Below are positions 47,466 through 55,677 of a DNA stretch of 64,000 nt, piece by piece (position 1 is the stretch's first letter; the number at the start of each line of letters is the position of its first letter). The translations under genes and the position numbers were made by a program. Below the pieces are notes generated by a model, which made no database searches, had not been told where the DNA came from, and saw only the letters and a list, made by a program, of their open reading frames with translations. The stretch covers positions 248,001 to 312,000 of the forward strand of contig NZ_SDSI01000001.1 of the NCBI RefSeq assembly GCF_004153605.1, in the 5' to 3' direction. The DNA comes from Qipengyuania_B thermophila. GTDB lineage: Bacteria; Pseudomonadota; Alphaproteobacteria; Sphingomonadales; Sphingomonadaceae.

Positions 47466-48263
47466 ATGCTGATCGCCTGCCCGGAATGCGGGACCAGATA
47501 TGTCGTGCCCGATCAGGCGCTCGGCGAGGAAGGGCGGACCGTTCGCTGCGCCAAGTGCCGGCACAGCTGGTTTCAGGACAACCCTGCACCATCTCCCGCG
47601 CCTCCTGCCACTTCCCCGCCCCCGCTCCCGCCCCGCGAGGCCGAGCCGCCGGAGAGCGCCCCCCGCGAAGGTGTGGCAGACGCCGCCGGGCGGGAGGGCG
47701 GCGCGCCCGCGCCCGAACTGCCCGAGCCGCCGTTCTACCGCCCGTCGGACCACAGGCGCGGGGGAGACACGCCGGAGGGGCGTGCGCGGGACGAGGTGGG
47801 TGAGGCCGACGACGACACCCGCGAGGCGGCACCGGAGCGGAGAAGGCGTTGGCGCGGGCCCGTGCTCGCGGGGGCGTTGCTGCTTGCCCTGGCAGCGGCG
47901 CTGGTGATGTCGCGCGCCATGTCCACGCCAGCCTGGCTGTGGCAGACCCAGCCGCAATTCGTCGCCGGCGATCCGGGTCTGACGATCCATTTCCCCGACG
48001 AACGCAACCAGACCCGCACGCTTCCCGACGGAGGCGAGTTCCTGGCCATCAGCGGAACGATCACCAACACGAGCCGCGAGAGCCGCAACGTGCCCCCTGT
48101 GTTGGTCATCCTGCGCGACGCGCGCGAACGGGTGGTCTACAGCCAGGTCATCCAGCCGCCGCGCACCCGTCTCGCGCCGGGGGAGAGCGACGAGATCAAC
48201 GAGGCGATCGCCGACGTGCCGCGCTCGGCCGTCGTCGCCGAGTTCGGCTGGGCACCACGCTGA
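47466..48263 (+). CDS. MJ0042 zinc-ribbon membrane protein
   Basis: 265 residues. The N-terminal zinc ribbon (MLIACPECGTRYVVPDQALG, then VRCAKCRHSWFQ) has the two CxxC pairs of the MJ0042 family. A Pro/Glu-rich linker (about 45-130) leads to one membrane helix (GPVLAGALLLALAAALVMS). The last ~110 residues form an extracytoplasmic DUF3426-like domain (FLAISGTITNTSRESRNVPPVLVILRDA, RLAPGESDEINEAI). The family is widespread in alpha- and betaproteobacteria with no settled function. It diverges from ftsE, with a CtrA-like box just upstream. Confidence 0.85.
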   Translation: MLIACPECGTRYVVPDQALGEEGRTVRCAKCRHSWFQDNPAPSPAPPATSPPPLPPREAEPPESAPREGVADAAGREGGAPAPELPEPPFYRPSDHRRGGDTPEGRARDEVGEADDDTREAAPERRRRWRGPVLAGALLLALAAALVMSRAMSTPAWLWQTQPQFVAGDPGLTIHFPDERNQTRTLPDGGEFLAISGTITNTSRESRNVPPVLVILRDARERVVYSQVIQPPRTRLAPGESDEINEAIADVPRSAVVAEFGWAPR

Positions 48264-48289
48264 GCGCCTCGGACGCCGCGCATTCGCCC

Positions 48290-48317
48290 TTGCCACGCCG
48301 CGAGGCGGTTGTTAGGG
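48290..48317 (+). promoter_or_regulatory. Weak tRNA promoter candidate
   Basis: TTGCCA (48290-48295) and TTAGGG (48312-48317) are spaced 16 bases apart, about 54 bases before the second tRNA-Leu. The -10 is poor against the E. coli consensus; position is the main support. Confidence 0.3.
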
Positions 48318-48370
48318 GCGCACCCTTCCGGCAGGAGCGCCCGGTCCCGGCCGGTGCGATGAAGCGACGT

Positions 48371-48457
48371 GCGGTCGTGGCGGAATTGGTAGACGCGCAA
48401 CGTTGAGGTCGTTGTGGGCGAAAGCCCGTGGAAGTTCGAGTCTTCTCGACCGCACCA
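48371..48457 (+). tRNA. tRNA-Leu (anticodon GAG)
   Basis: 87 bases with encoded CCA. The acceptor GCGGTCG pairs with CGACCGC. The anticodon stem CAACG/CGTTG has the loop TTGAGGT, giving anticodon GAG for CUC and CUU codons. A long variable arm and the TTCGAGT T loop confirm a class II leucine tRNA. Confidence 0.97.
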
Positions 48458-48646
48458 GCCGCTTGTCGGCTTCTGTCTCCTTGGCTTCTGCTGCGTGCCT
48501 TGGCATGCATCCGGCGAGTGGTCGCCGGCCGGCCCGCGTCCCTGACTGGTTAATCCTGCCGTAGCATCTTGAGCGCTAGCACGCGTCGGCGCAGCATGGC
48601 GGCGGGATGCGGCCGCACGGGAAAAGCACATGGGCAGGGGGCGGGG

Positions 48647-49522
48647 ATGAGCGGCGAGTGGACTGTGGGGATCATCGGCGGGTCGGGCTTCTACGACCTG
48701 CCTGATCTGGAGGACGCGCAGTGGATCGCGGTGGAGTCCCCCTGGGGCACGCCGTCGGATGCCGTCCTGTGCGGCCGGCTGGGCGCGCTCAACATCCGCT
48801 TTCTGCCGCGTCATGGCCGTGGACACCGCCTTCCCCCCGACCGCATCAACGCCCGCGCCAACATCGACGCGCTGAAGCGGGCCGGGTGCACCGACATCGT
48901 CGCCTTTGGCGCGGTAGGCGCGCTCGATCCCGGCATCGCGCCGGGGACGACGGTCATTGCCGACCAGTTCATCGACCACACGCACGGGCGCGACCGGAGC
49001 TTCTTCGGCGCGGGTCTGGTGGCCCATGTCAGCCTGGCCGAACCGGTGTGCCCACGCCTCGCGGACGCGCTGACGGCGGCGGCCGGGCGCGCCGGCGCGC
49101 GGGTGCAGGCGGGCGGCACCTGCATCGTCGTCGACGGCCCGCAGTTCCCGACTCGCGCGGAAGCGTCGCTGTGGCACCATTGGGGCGCCGGCATCGCCAG
49201 CATGACGGCCATGCCGGAGGCGCGGCTCGCCCGGGAGGCCGAGCTGCCCTACGCGCTGATGGGCTTTGTCACCGACGTGCATCCGGGCCTCGACGGAAGG
49301 ACGCCCCTCGGCGTCGAGCAAGTGGTCGCCCACGGCGCGGCCGGTGTGCGGCTGGCGCGCATGGTGGTCGCGGGGCTTGCCGCCCAGCTCCCCCGCTTCA
49401 GGGAGGAGTCGCCGATCGACTTCGCGCTGGAGGATGCGGTGGTGACGGCGCCCGCCGAGCACGACCCCGAGCTGCGGATCCGGCTCGGAGCCGTGGCGCG
49501 GCGGCTGCTGGAACGCCTCTGA
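48647..49522 (+). CDS. 5'-methylthioadenosine phosphorylase family purine nucleoside phosphorylase
   Basis: 291 residues of the MTAP/PNP trimeric family. GIIGGSGFYDLPD binds phosphate, RFLPRHGRGHRLPPD follows, and the substrate loop includes ASMTAMPEARLAREAELPYA. MTAP normally has TDYDCW near the base-binding site; here it reads VTDVHPG, so the first Asp is kept while the second is His. Base specificity (adenine or hypoxanthine) is therefore uncertain. The start at 48647 is chosen because AGGGGGCGGGG precedes it and the fold begins within eight residues. The enzyme salvages the methylthio-nucleoside left from polyamine or AdoMet use. Confidence 0.8.
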   Translation: MSGEWTVGIIGGSGFYDLPDLEDAQWIAVESPWGTPSDAVLCGRLGALNIRFLPRHGRGHRLPPDRINARANIDALKRAGCTDIVAFGAVGALDPGIAPGTTVIADQFIDHTHGRDRSFFGAGLVAHVSLAEPVCPRLADALTAAAGRAGARVQAGGTCIVVDGPQFPTRAEASLWHHWGAGIASMTAMPEARLAREAELPYALMGFVTDVHPGLDGRTPLGVEQVVAHGAAGVRLARMVVAGLAAQLPRFREESPIDFALEDAVVTAPAEHDPELRIRLGAVARRLLERL

Positions 49523-49578
49523 GCCACGGCGCCACCTGCGCCCTTGCCGCGCATGACGGAGCGCAATATCTGCACCTT

Positions 49579-52500
49579 ATGGCCAGCCCGTCTCCGCGCA
49601 CCCCCGTTCCGCCGGCGCCCGTCGCAAAGAGCGTGCCGCGCAACCACCTGCGCGCCGCCTACCGGCAGGACGAGGAGTCGTGTGTCCGCCAGCGGCTCGT
49701 CGAGGCGGAAGCGGCGGCGGGCGTTCATCGTCCGGCGGCCGAGATCGCGGCGCTGCTCATCGCCGGGGCGCGCCGCCGCAAGGCCAGCGGCATCGATGCA
49801 TTCCTTCACCAGTTCGGCCTCGACACGGACGAGGGCATCGCGCTCATGTGCCTTGCCGAAGCGCTGCTCCGGGTTCCCGATCCGGCGACGGCCGATGCGC
49901 TGATCCGCGACAAGCTCGGCCCCATCGACTGGTCGGAGCATCTGGGCGAGAGTTCGTCAACCTTCGTCAACGCCGCCACGTTCTCGCTGATGCTGACCGG
50001 CGAGGTGCTGGACCGGCCCGACGAGGCGCAGCGCGGGCTGGGCGCGTCGCTGCGGCGGGCCATCGGGCGTGTGGGAGAACCCGTCATCCGGCGTGCCACG
50101 CTGCAGGCGATGCGCATCCTGGGCGGGCAGTTCGTCTATGGCCGCGACATCGAGGAAGCGCTCCGCCGCGCCGCACCGGAGCGCGCCCGCGGCCTGACGC
50201 AATCCTTCGACATGCTCGGCGAAGCCGCCATGACCTTTGCCGATGCGGAGCGCTATCGCCGGTCCTACGAAGCGGCGGTGACGCGGCTTGCCCGCGAGGG
50301 CGGCGCCGGCGTGACACGGGCGCCGGGCATTTCGGTCAAGCTGTCCGCGCTGCACCCGCGCTACTCGTTCCTGCACGCCGAGGAGGCGAAAACGGCGCTG
50401 GTGCCCGTGCTGCGCACCCTGGCGGGACACGCGGCGGCCGGCAACATCCATTTCACCATCGATGCCGAAGAGGCGGAGCGGCTCGAGCTGTCGCTCGACA
50501 TCATCGAAGCGCTCGTCGCCGACGACAGCCTGTTCGCGCTGCAGCCGGGCGGCTGGCAGGGGTTCGGCCTTGCCATTCAGGCCTATCAGAAGCGGGCCGT
50601 GCCGCTGTGCGACTGGGTCGTGGATCTGGCCCGCCGGCACGGGCGGCGGCTGTTCGTGCGGCTGGTCAAGGGCGCCTACTGGGACAGCGAGATCAAGCTG
50701 GCGCAGGTCGGCGGGCATTCGGAATACCCCGTGTTCACGCGCAAGGTGGCGACGGACGTGTCGTATCTTGCCTGCGCGGGCCGGTTGCTGGACGCCCCGG
50801 ACCAGGTGTTTCCGGCCTTTGCCACGCACAACGCCTACACGATCGGGGCGATCAAGGCGCTGGCGGCGGCGCGGGGCGCAGATGGCGGCTTCGAGTTCCA
50901 GCGCCTGCACGGGATGGGCGAGGACGTGTATGCGGAACTCGCCGCGCTCGAGGGCGATGCCCGCACGCCGGTGCGCGTCTATGCACCCGTCGGCAACCAC
51001 AAGGATCTGCTTGCCTATCTCGTGCGCCGCCTGCTGGAGAACGGGGCCAACTCCTCGTTCGTGAACCGCATGGCCGATGCCCATGTGCCCGTGTCGGCAC
51101 TGACCGGGGACCCGGTGGCCGAGCTTGCCGCCATGACGCCCGCGCGCAATCCGCGCATCCCGCTGCCGCGCGACCTCTATCCCGGCCGCCGCAACAGCGC
51201 CGGAGTGGATCTGAGCGATCCGCTGGTGCGCGAGCCGCTGCTGGCGCGGCTTGACGCGCTGAGCGCCCGCCGATGGGACGCGGCGCCGACCTTCGCCTCG
51301 GGCGCGCCAGCCGCTCCGGCGGAGGTGACGATGCCCCAGAACCCGTCCGTTGCGGTCGGCACGCGGGTGGACGCGACGGAGGCCGATGTCGCGGAGGCGA
51401 TCACCCGGGCCGAGGCGGCACAGCCCGGATGGGACGCGGCAGGCGCCGAGCACCGGGCGCAGCGTCTCGAGGCCGCCGCCGACCTGTTCGAGGCGCATGC
51501 GGCCGAGTTCCTCTCGCTGTGCACGCGCGAGGCCGGCAAGACGCTTGTCGACGGGGTGCTGGAGGTTCGCGAGGCGGTCGACTTCCTACGCTATTACGCG
51601 GCGGAGGCGCGCCGCCTGTTCGCCCAGCCGGTGCCCTTGCCCGGCCCCACGGGCGAGACGAACTGCCTGCGCCTGCACGGCCGCGGCGTCTGGGCCACCA
51701 TCAGCCCGTGGAATTTCCCGCTTGCAATCTTCATCGGCCCGGCGGCAGCGGCGCTGGCTGCGGGCAACAGCGTGGTGGCCAAGCCGGCGGAGCAGACCCC
51801 GCTGATCGCCGCGCTGGCGGTGGAGCTGTGTCACCGGGCGGGGATCCCGCGCGAGGTGCTCCAGCTCCTGCCGGGTGACGGCAATGTCGGCCGCCTGATC
51901 ACCAGCGATCCGCGCATCACGGGCGTAGCGTTCACCGGCTCGACCGACACGGCGCGCGCCATCAACCGCACACTGGCCGCTCGGGACGGGCCGGTCGGCA
52001 TCCTCATCGCGGAAACCGGCGGCCAGAACGCCATGATCGTCGACAGCTCCGCCCTGCCCGAGCAGGTCACGCGGGACGTGGTCGCCTCCGCCTTCCAGAG
52101 CGCGGGCCAGCGGTGCAGCGCCCTGCGCGTCCTCTATGTCCAGGACGACATCGCCGACGGGCTGCTGGAGATGATCCGCGGCGCCTTCGACGCCCTGCAT
52201 GTGGGCGATCCGGCGCGGCTGGACACCGATGTCGGCCCGGTCATCGACGCGGAGGCAAAGGCGCTGCTCGAACGTCACGTCGCAGCCCAGCAGGCGCTCG
52301 GCCGGCCGGTGTGGCGGCGCAGCGGTGCGCCCCCTGCGGGCCATTTCGTCGCGCCCACCATCATCGAGGTGCCGACGATCGCGGCCATCGACCGGGAGAA
52401 CTTCGGACCCGTGCTCCACGTCGTGCGCTTCCGCAGCGATCAGCTGGCGGAGGTGATCGCCGACATCAACGCGACGGGCTATGGCCTGACGCTGGGCCTG

Positions 52501-52740
52501 CACAGCCGCATCGCGGCCACCGCCCGCCTGGTCGAGCGGCAGGCGCGGGTCGGCAACCTGTATGTGAACCGCAACCAGATCGGTGCGGTGGTCGAAAGCC
52601 AGCCCTTCGGCGGCGAGGGACTGTCGGGCACCGGACCCAAGGCGGGCGGTCCGCACTACCTGCTGCGCTTCGCCACCGAGCGGGTGACCACCACCGACAC
52701 CACGGCGGCGGGCGGCAACGCCTCGCTGCTCGCCAGCTGA
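49579..52740 (+). CDS. putA: Bifunctional proline dehydrogenase / P5C dehydrogenase
   Basis: 1053 residues, catalysing both steps of proline to glutamate oxidation. The N-terminal FAD proline dehydrogenase domain (about 110-460) has TRAPGISVKLSALHPRY, DAEEAERLELSLDII and VRLVKGAYWDSEIK. The aldehyde dehydrogenase domain (about 545-1020) has WATISPWNFPLAIF, Glu812 in ETGGQNAMIVD and the catalytic Cys846 in SAGQRCSALRV. There is no N-terminal ribbon-helix-helix domain, so it does not autoregulate as E. coli PutA does. The stop overlaps the next gene by one base (TGATG). Intermediate channelling between the active sites is expected. Confidence 0.96.
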   Translation: MASPSPRTPVPPAPVAKSVPRNHLRAAYRQDEESCVRQRLVEAEAAAGVHRPAAEIAALLIAGARRRKASGIDAFLHQFGLDTDEGIALMCLAEALLRVPDPATADALIRDKLGPIDWSEHLGESSSTFVNAATFSLMLTGEVLDRPDEAQRGLGASLRRAIGRVGEPVIRRATLQAMRILGGQFVYGRDIEEALRRAAPERARGLTQSFDMLGEAAMTFADAERYRRSYEAAVTRLAREGGAGVTRAPGISVKLSALHPRYSFLHAEEAKTALVPVLRTLAGHAAAGNIHFTIDAEEAERLELSLDIIEALVADDSLFALQPGGWQGFGLAIQAYQKRAVPLCDWVVDLARRHGRRLFVRLVKGAYWDSEIKLAQVGGHSEYPVFTRKVATDVSYLACAGRLLDAPDQVFPAFATHNAYTIGAIKALAAARGADGGFEFQRLHGMGEDVYAELAALEGDARTPVRVYAPVGNHKDLLAYLVRRLLENGANSSFVNRMADAHVPVSALTGDPVAELAAMTPARNPRIPLPRDLYPGRRNSAGVDLSDPLVREPLLARLDALSARRWDAAPTFASGAPAAPAEVTMPQNPSVAVGTRVDATEADVAEAITRAEAAQPGWDAAGAEHRAQRLEAAADLFEAHAAEFLSLCTREAGKTLVDGVLEVREAVDFLRYYAAEARRLFAQPVPLPGPTGETNCLRLHGRGVWATISPWNFPLAIFIGPAAAALAAGNSVVAKPAEQTPLIAALAVELCHRAGIPREVLQLLPGDGNVGRLITSDPRITGVAFTGSTDTARAINRTLAARDGPVGILIAETGGQNAMIVDSSALPEQVTRDVVASAFQSAGQRCSALRVLYVQDDIADGLLEMIRGAFDALHVGDPARLDTDVGPVIDAEAKALLERHVAAQQALGRPVWRRSGAPPAGHFVAPTIIEVPTIAAIDRENFGPVLHVVRFRSDQLAEVIADINATGYGLTLGLHSRIAATARLVERQARVGNLYVNRNQIGAVVESQPFGGEGLSGTGPKAGGPHYLLRFATERVTTTDTTAAGGNASLLAS

Positions 52741-53270
52741 TGCGACGGCTTGTCGCGGCGCTTCTCGCCACCGTCCTGCTGACGTGGAGCCACGCCGGCC
52801 TCGCCGCGGTCCAGCTCCACTTCCACAGCTTCAACGGATCCATGGTGGGCGGACGCTATCCGCACACCTTCATCGTTCTCGAGGGGACGCTTCAGGCCAC
52901 CGGCGCGCCCGTGAACGAAAATTACGGCTTCACCGCGCGCCGGGTGACCCCGGCCATTCTGCGCGGCCCGGTCGAACACATGATCATGACCGAGCAGCCC
53001 CGGTACATCCAGACCACCAACCGTCACTTCTCCGTGACGTTGACGGACGCGCAATACCGCGCCATCGTCGCGGAGGTCGCGCGCTGGCGCAATGCGCCGG
53101 GTCGCTTCTACGATCTCGACACCCGCAACTGCATCCACTTCGTCGGCGCGATCGCCGAGATCGTCGGCATCCGGGTCGAGTATCCGCAGGCCATGCTTCG
53201 CCGTCCCAAGCAGTGGCTCAACCACATCGCCACGCTGAACCCCAAGCTCGGCGCGCGGCCGATCCGGTAG
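52740..53270 (+). CDS. Secreted protein with possible permuted papain-like fold
   Basis: 176 residues with a signal peptide (LVAALLATVLLTWSHAGLAA). The mature part contains VGGRYPHTFIVLEG early and FYDLDTRNCIHFVGAIAEIVGI late. A His before a Cys, in this order with an aromatic YPH and an NCxHF motif, is what permuted NlpC/P60-type (YaeF/YiiX) cysteine hydrolases show. This is a fold guess; the family is not recognised. The ATG overlaps the putA stop, so it is translationally coupled to proline catabolism. The dcd gene follows after 56 bases. Confidence 0.6.
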   Translation: MRRLVAALLATVLLTWSHAGLAAVQLHFHSFNGSMVGGRYPHTFIVLEGTLQATGAPVNENYGFTARRVTPAILRGPVEHMIMTEQPRYIQTTNRHFSVTLTDAQYRAIVAEVARWRNAPGRFYDLDTRNCIHFVGAIAEIVGIRVEYPQAMLRRPKQWLNHIATLNPKLGARPIR

Positions 53271-53326
53271 CGGATAACCGCCCCGCGGCGCTTGCCGGAC
53301 GCGTCCGTCACGTCGCAAGGAGAGCC

Positions 53327-53881
53327 ATGGCGATTCTTTCCGACCGCTGGATCCGCAAAGCTGCCGAGCGTCACGGCATGATCGAACCGTTCGTGGAGGC
53401 GCAGCGCCGGGACGGCTGCATCTCCTACGGCCTTTCGTCCTATGGCTACGACGCGCGGGTGGCCGACGAGTTCAAGATCTTCACCAATGTCGACAACGCC
53501 GTGGTCGACCCCAAGAACTTCGCCGCCACCTCGTTCGTCGACCGCAAGACGGATGTCTGCACCATCCCACCCAACTCCTTCGCGCTGGCCCGCACGGTGG
53601 AATACTTCCGCGTGCCGGAAGACGTGCTGGTGATCTGCCTGGGCAAGTCGACCTATGCGCGCTGCGGCATCATCGTGAACGTCACGCCGCTCGAGCCGGG
53701 ATGGGAGGGCCATGTGACGCTCGAATTCTCGAACACCACGCCGCTGCCCGCGCGCATCTACGCCAACGAGGGGGCGTGCCAGTTCCTGTTCCTCAAGGGC
53801 AACGAGCGGTGCGAGACGAGCTACGCCGAGCGCTCGGGCAAGTACATGGGACAGCGCGGCGTCACCCTGCCCCGGCTCTAG
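53327..53881 (+). CDS. dcd: dCTP deaminase
   Basis: 184 residues. It deaminates dCTP to dUTP for thymidylate synthesis. Signatures are GLSSYGYDARVADEFKIFTN, ICLGKSTYARCGIIVNVTPLEPGWEGHVTLEFSNT with the catalytic Glu, and CQFLFLKGNERCETSYAERSGKYMGQRGVTLPRL. AAGGAGAG lies directly before the ATG at 53327, a strong ribosome site. No bifunctional dUTPase feature was noted. Confidence 0.96.
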   Translation: MAILSDRWIRKAAERHGMIEPFVEAQRRDGCISYGLSSYGYDARVADEFKIFTNVDNAVVDPKNFAATSFVDRKTDVCTIPPNSFALARTVEYFRVPEDVLVICLGKSTYARCGIIVNVTPLEPGWEGHVTLEFSNTTPLPARIYANEGACQFLFLKGNERCETSYAERSGKYMGQRGVTLPRL

Positions 53882-53962
53882 CGCGGCCGGCACCAACGCG
53901 CCGTTGATGCGTTGCCTCGACACGACCGGCGCGGGGGCGCCGTCAAGGGGAGCATTGGTGCC

Positions 53963-54448
53963 ATGTCCGCAATCACCGCCACAGTCGGCCGGATCCTGAT
54001 CGGCCTTCTGTTCGTCATTTCCGGGTTCAACAAGGTCATGTACCCAGCCGGCTTCGTCACCGATCTGCAGGCCGTGAATCTCCCGGCTGCCTGGGCGCAG
54101 GGCATCGGCATCTTCGAGATGGTCGCCGGCCTCCTGCTCGGCCTCGGCCTCATGACGCGGCTGGTGTCGGTCGTGCTGGCGATCTGGACGCTGCTGACGA
54201 TCTTCTTCTTCTACAACCAGTTCAGCGACTACGACACCGGCACGACGGCGCTGCGCCTGCTGGCGGTGACGGGCGGTCTGCTGCTGACCTTCGCCTATGG
54301 CAATGTGCGCGGGAGCCTCGATCATTACCGCAGCCGCGCCCGCGAACAGCAGGCGGAGCTGCGCGCCGCCCGCGCCGAGGCGGACGCCGAAGCGACGCGC
54401 CGGGTTGCCGCGGAGACGCCGGCCGACAATCGTCCCGTGCGCCCGTGA
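53963..54448 (+). CDS. DoxX family membrane protein
   Basis: 161 residues with four predicted membrane helices. GRILIGLLFVISGFNKVMYPAGFVTDL is the typical DoxX start, followed by IGIFEMVAGLLLGLGLMTRL, LAIWTLLTIFFFYNQF and LRLLAVTGGLLLTFAYG. The last ~45 residues are a charged cytoplasmic tail. The ATG at 53963 follows AAGGGGAG; an in-frame upstream extension is possible but less likely. The family is linked to redox or thiosulfate metabolism in only a few members, so no specific role is assigned. Confidence 0.85.
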   Translation: MSAITATVGRILIGLLFVISGFNKVMYPAGFVTDLQAVNLPAAWAQGIGIFEMVAGLLLGLGLMTRLVSVVLAIWTLLTIFFFYNQFSDYDTGTTALRLLAVTGGLLLTFAYGNVRGSLDHYRSRAREQQAELRAARAEADAEATRRVAAETPADNRPVRP

Positions 54449-54495
54449 CCTGACGGGCGGTTGCCGGCGCGAAAGGATTGGTCCACACCCGGCCC

Positions 54496-55674
54496 ATGGA
54501 CCAATCCTCGCGCGAGTTCGACATCATCGTCTTCGGCGCCACCGGTTACACCGGCCGCCTTGTGGCAGAGCATCTCGTGCGCGAACACGGCGCCGCGCCC
54601 GACAAGCCGCGCTGGGCCATGGCGGGGCGCAGCCAGGCCAAGCTCGAGGAGGTGCGGGAGCGCATCGGCGCCGCCCCCGACACGCCGCTGGTGGTGGTCG
54701 ACGCGCAGGACCGGTCGGCTCTCGAAGCGATGTGCCGGCGCACGCGGGTCGTGCTCACCACCGTCGGGCCGTATCAGCTCTATGGCGACGCGCTGCTCGC
54801 GGCGTGCGTCGCCACCGGCACCGACTACGCCGACCTGTGCGGCGAGCCGGCGTGGATGGCGCGCAAGATCACCGAGCATCACGCCGATGCGCAGGAAAGC
54901 GGCGCCCGCATCTGCTTCTCGGCCGGCTTCGACTCGATCCCCTTCGACCTCGGCGTGCTCATGCTTCAGAAGGAGGCGATCAGGCGTCATGGACAGCCCG
55001 CACCGCGGGTGAAGGCGCGTGTGCGCCGCATGGTCGGCACGTTTTCCGGCGGGACTGCGGCGTCGTTCAGGGCGACCATGGCGGCGGCGGCGCGCGATCC
55101 GGGGCTGCTCAAGGTGCTCGCCGATCCCTTCGCCCTGACGCCCGGCTTCTCCGGACCTGACCAGCCGGCCGGACTGCTGCCGGAGTATGACCGCGCCCTC
55201 GACAGCTGGGCCGCACCGTTCGTGATGGCGCCGATCAACACCAAGACCGTTCACCGCACCAATCTCCTGCTGAACCATCCCTACGGCCGCGATTTCCGTT
55301 ACGACGAAATGGTGCTGACCAGCCCCGGCGAGATGGGCATGAAGGCGGCCAAGGCGATCGCCGGGGGCATCAGGTCGATGTTCGGGGACAGCGGACCCAA
55401 GCCTGGCGAGGGGCCGACCGCCGAGGAGCGCGAAAACGGATCCTACGACATCCTGTTCCTCGGCGAGTACCCCGAAGGACGGTCGCTGCGCTACGGCGTC
55501 AAGGGCCGCTACGATCCCGGCTACGGCTCGACCAGCCGCATGCTCGGGGAAACCGGAATCGCCCTGCTGGCGTGCGCGGCGCCGGGCGGGGTCGGCACGC
55601 CCGGATCGTTGCTCGGCGAGGCGCTGGTGGAGCGGCTGCGCAGGCACGCCGCCCTCACATTTGCACCCGAATGA
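54496..55674 (+). CDS. Saccharopine dehydrogenase-like NAD(P)-binding protein
   Basis: 392 residues. The Rossmann start is FDIIVFGATGYTGRLVAEHL, then AMAGRSQAKLEEVRERIG, VVLTTVGPYQLYGDALLAAC and YADLCGEPAWMARKI. This is the saccharopine dehydrogenase-like family that includes mycobacterial trans-acting enoyl reductases and eukaryotic SCCPDH. Lysine metabolism is unlikely. The ATG at 54496 starts two codons before the basic fold; a TTG at 54478 adds six residues and sits too close to its ribosome site. The stop is three bases from the convergent TonB receptor gene. Confidence 0.8.
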   Translation: MDQSSREFDIIVFGATGYTGRLVAEHLVREHGAAPDKPRWAMAGRSQAKLEEVRERIGAAPDTPLVVVDAQDRSALEAMCRRTRVVLTTVGPYQLYGDALLAACVATGTDYADLCGEPAWMARKITEHHADAQESGARICFSAGFDSIPFDLGVLMLQKEAIRRHGQPAPRVKARVRRMVGTFSGGTAASFRATMAAAARDPGLLKVLADPFALTPGFSGPDQPAGLLPEYDRALDSWAAPFVMAPINTKTVHRTNLLLNHPYGRDFRYDEMVLTSPGEMGMKAAKAIAGGIRSMFGDSGPKPGEGPTAEERENGSYDILFLGEYPEGRSLRYGVKGRYDPGYGSTSRMLGETGIALLACAAPGGVGTPGSLLGEALVERLRRHAALTFAPE

Positions 55675-55677
55675 GCC

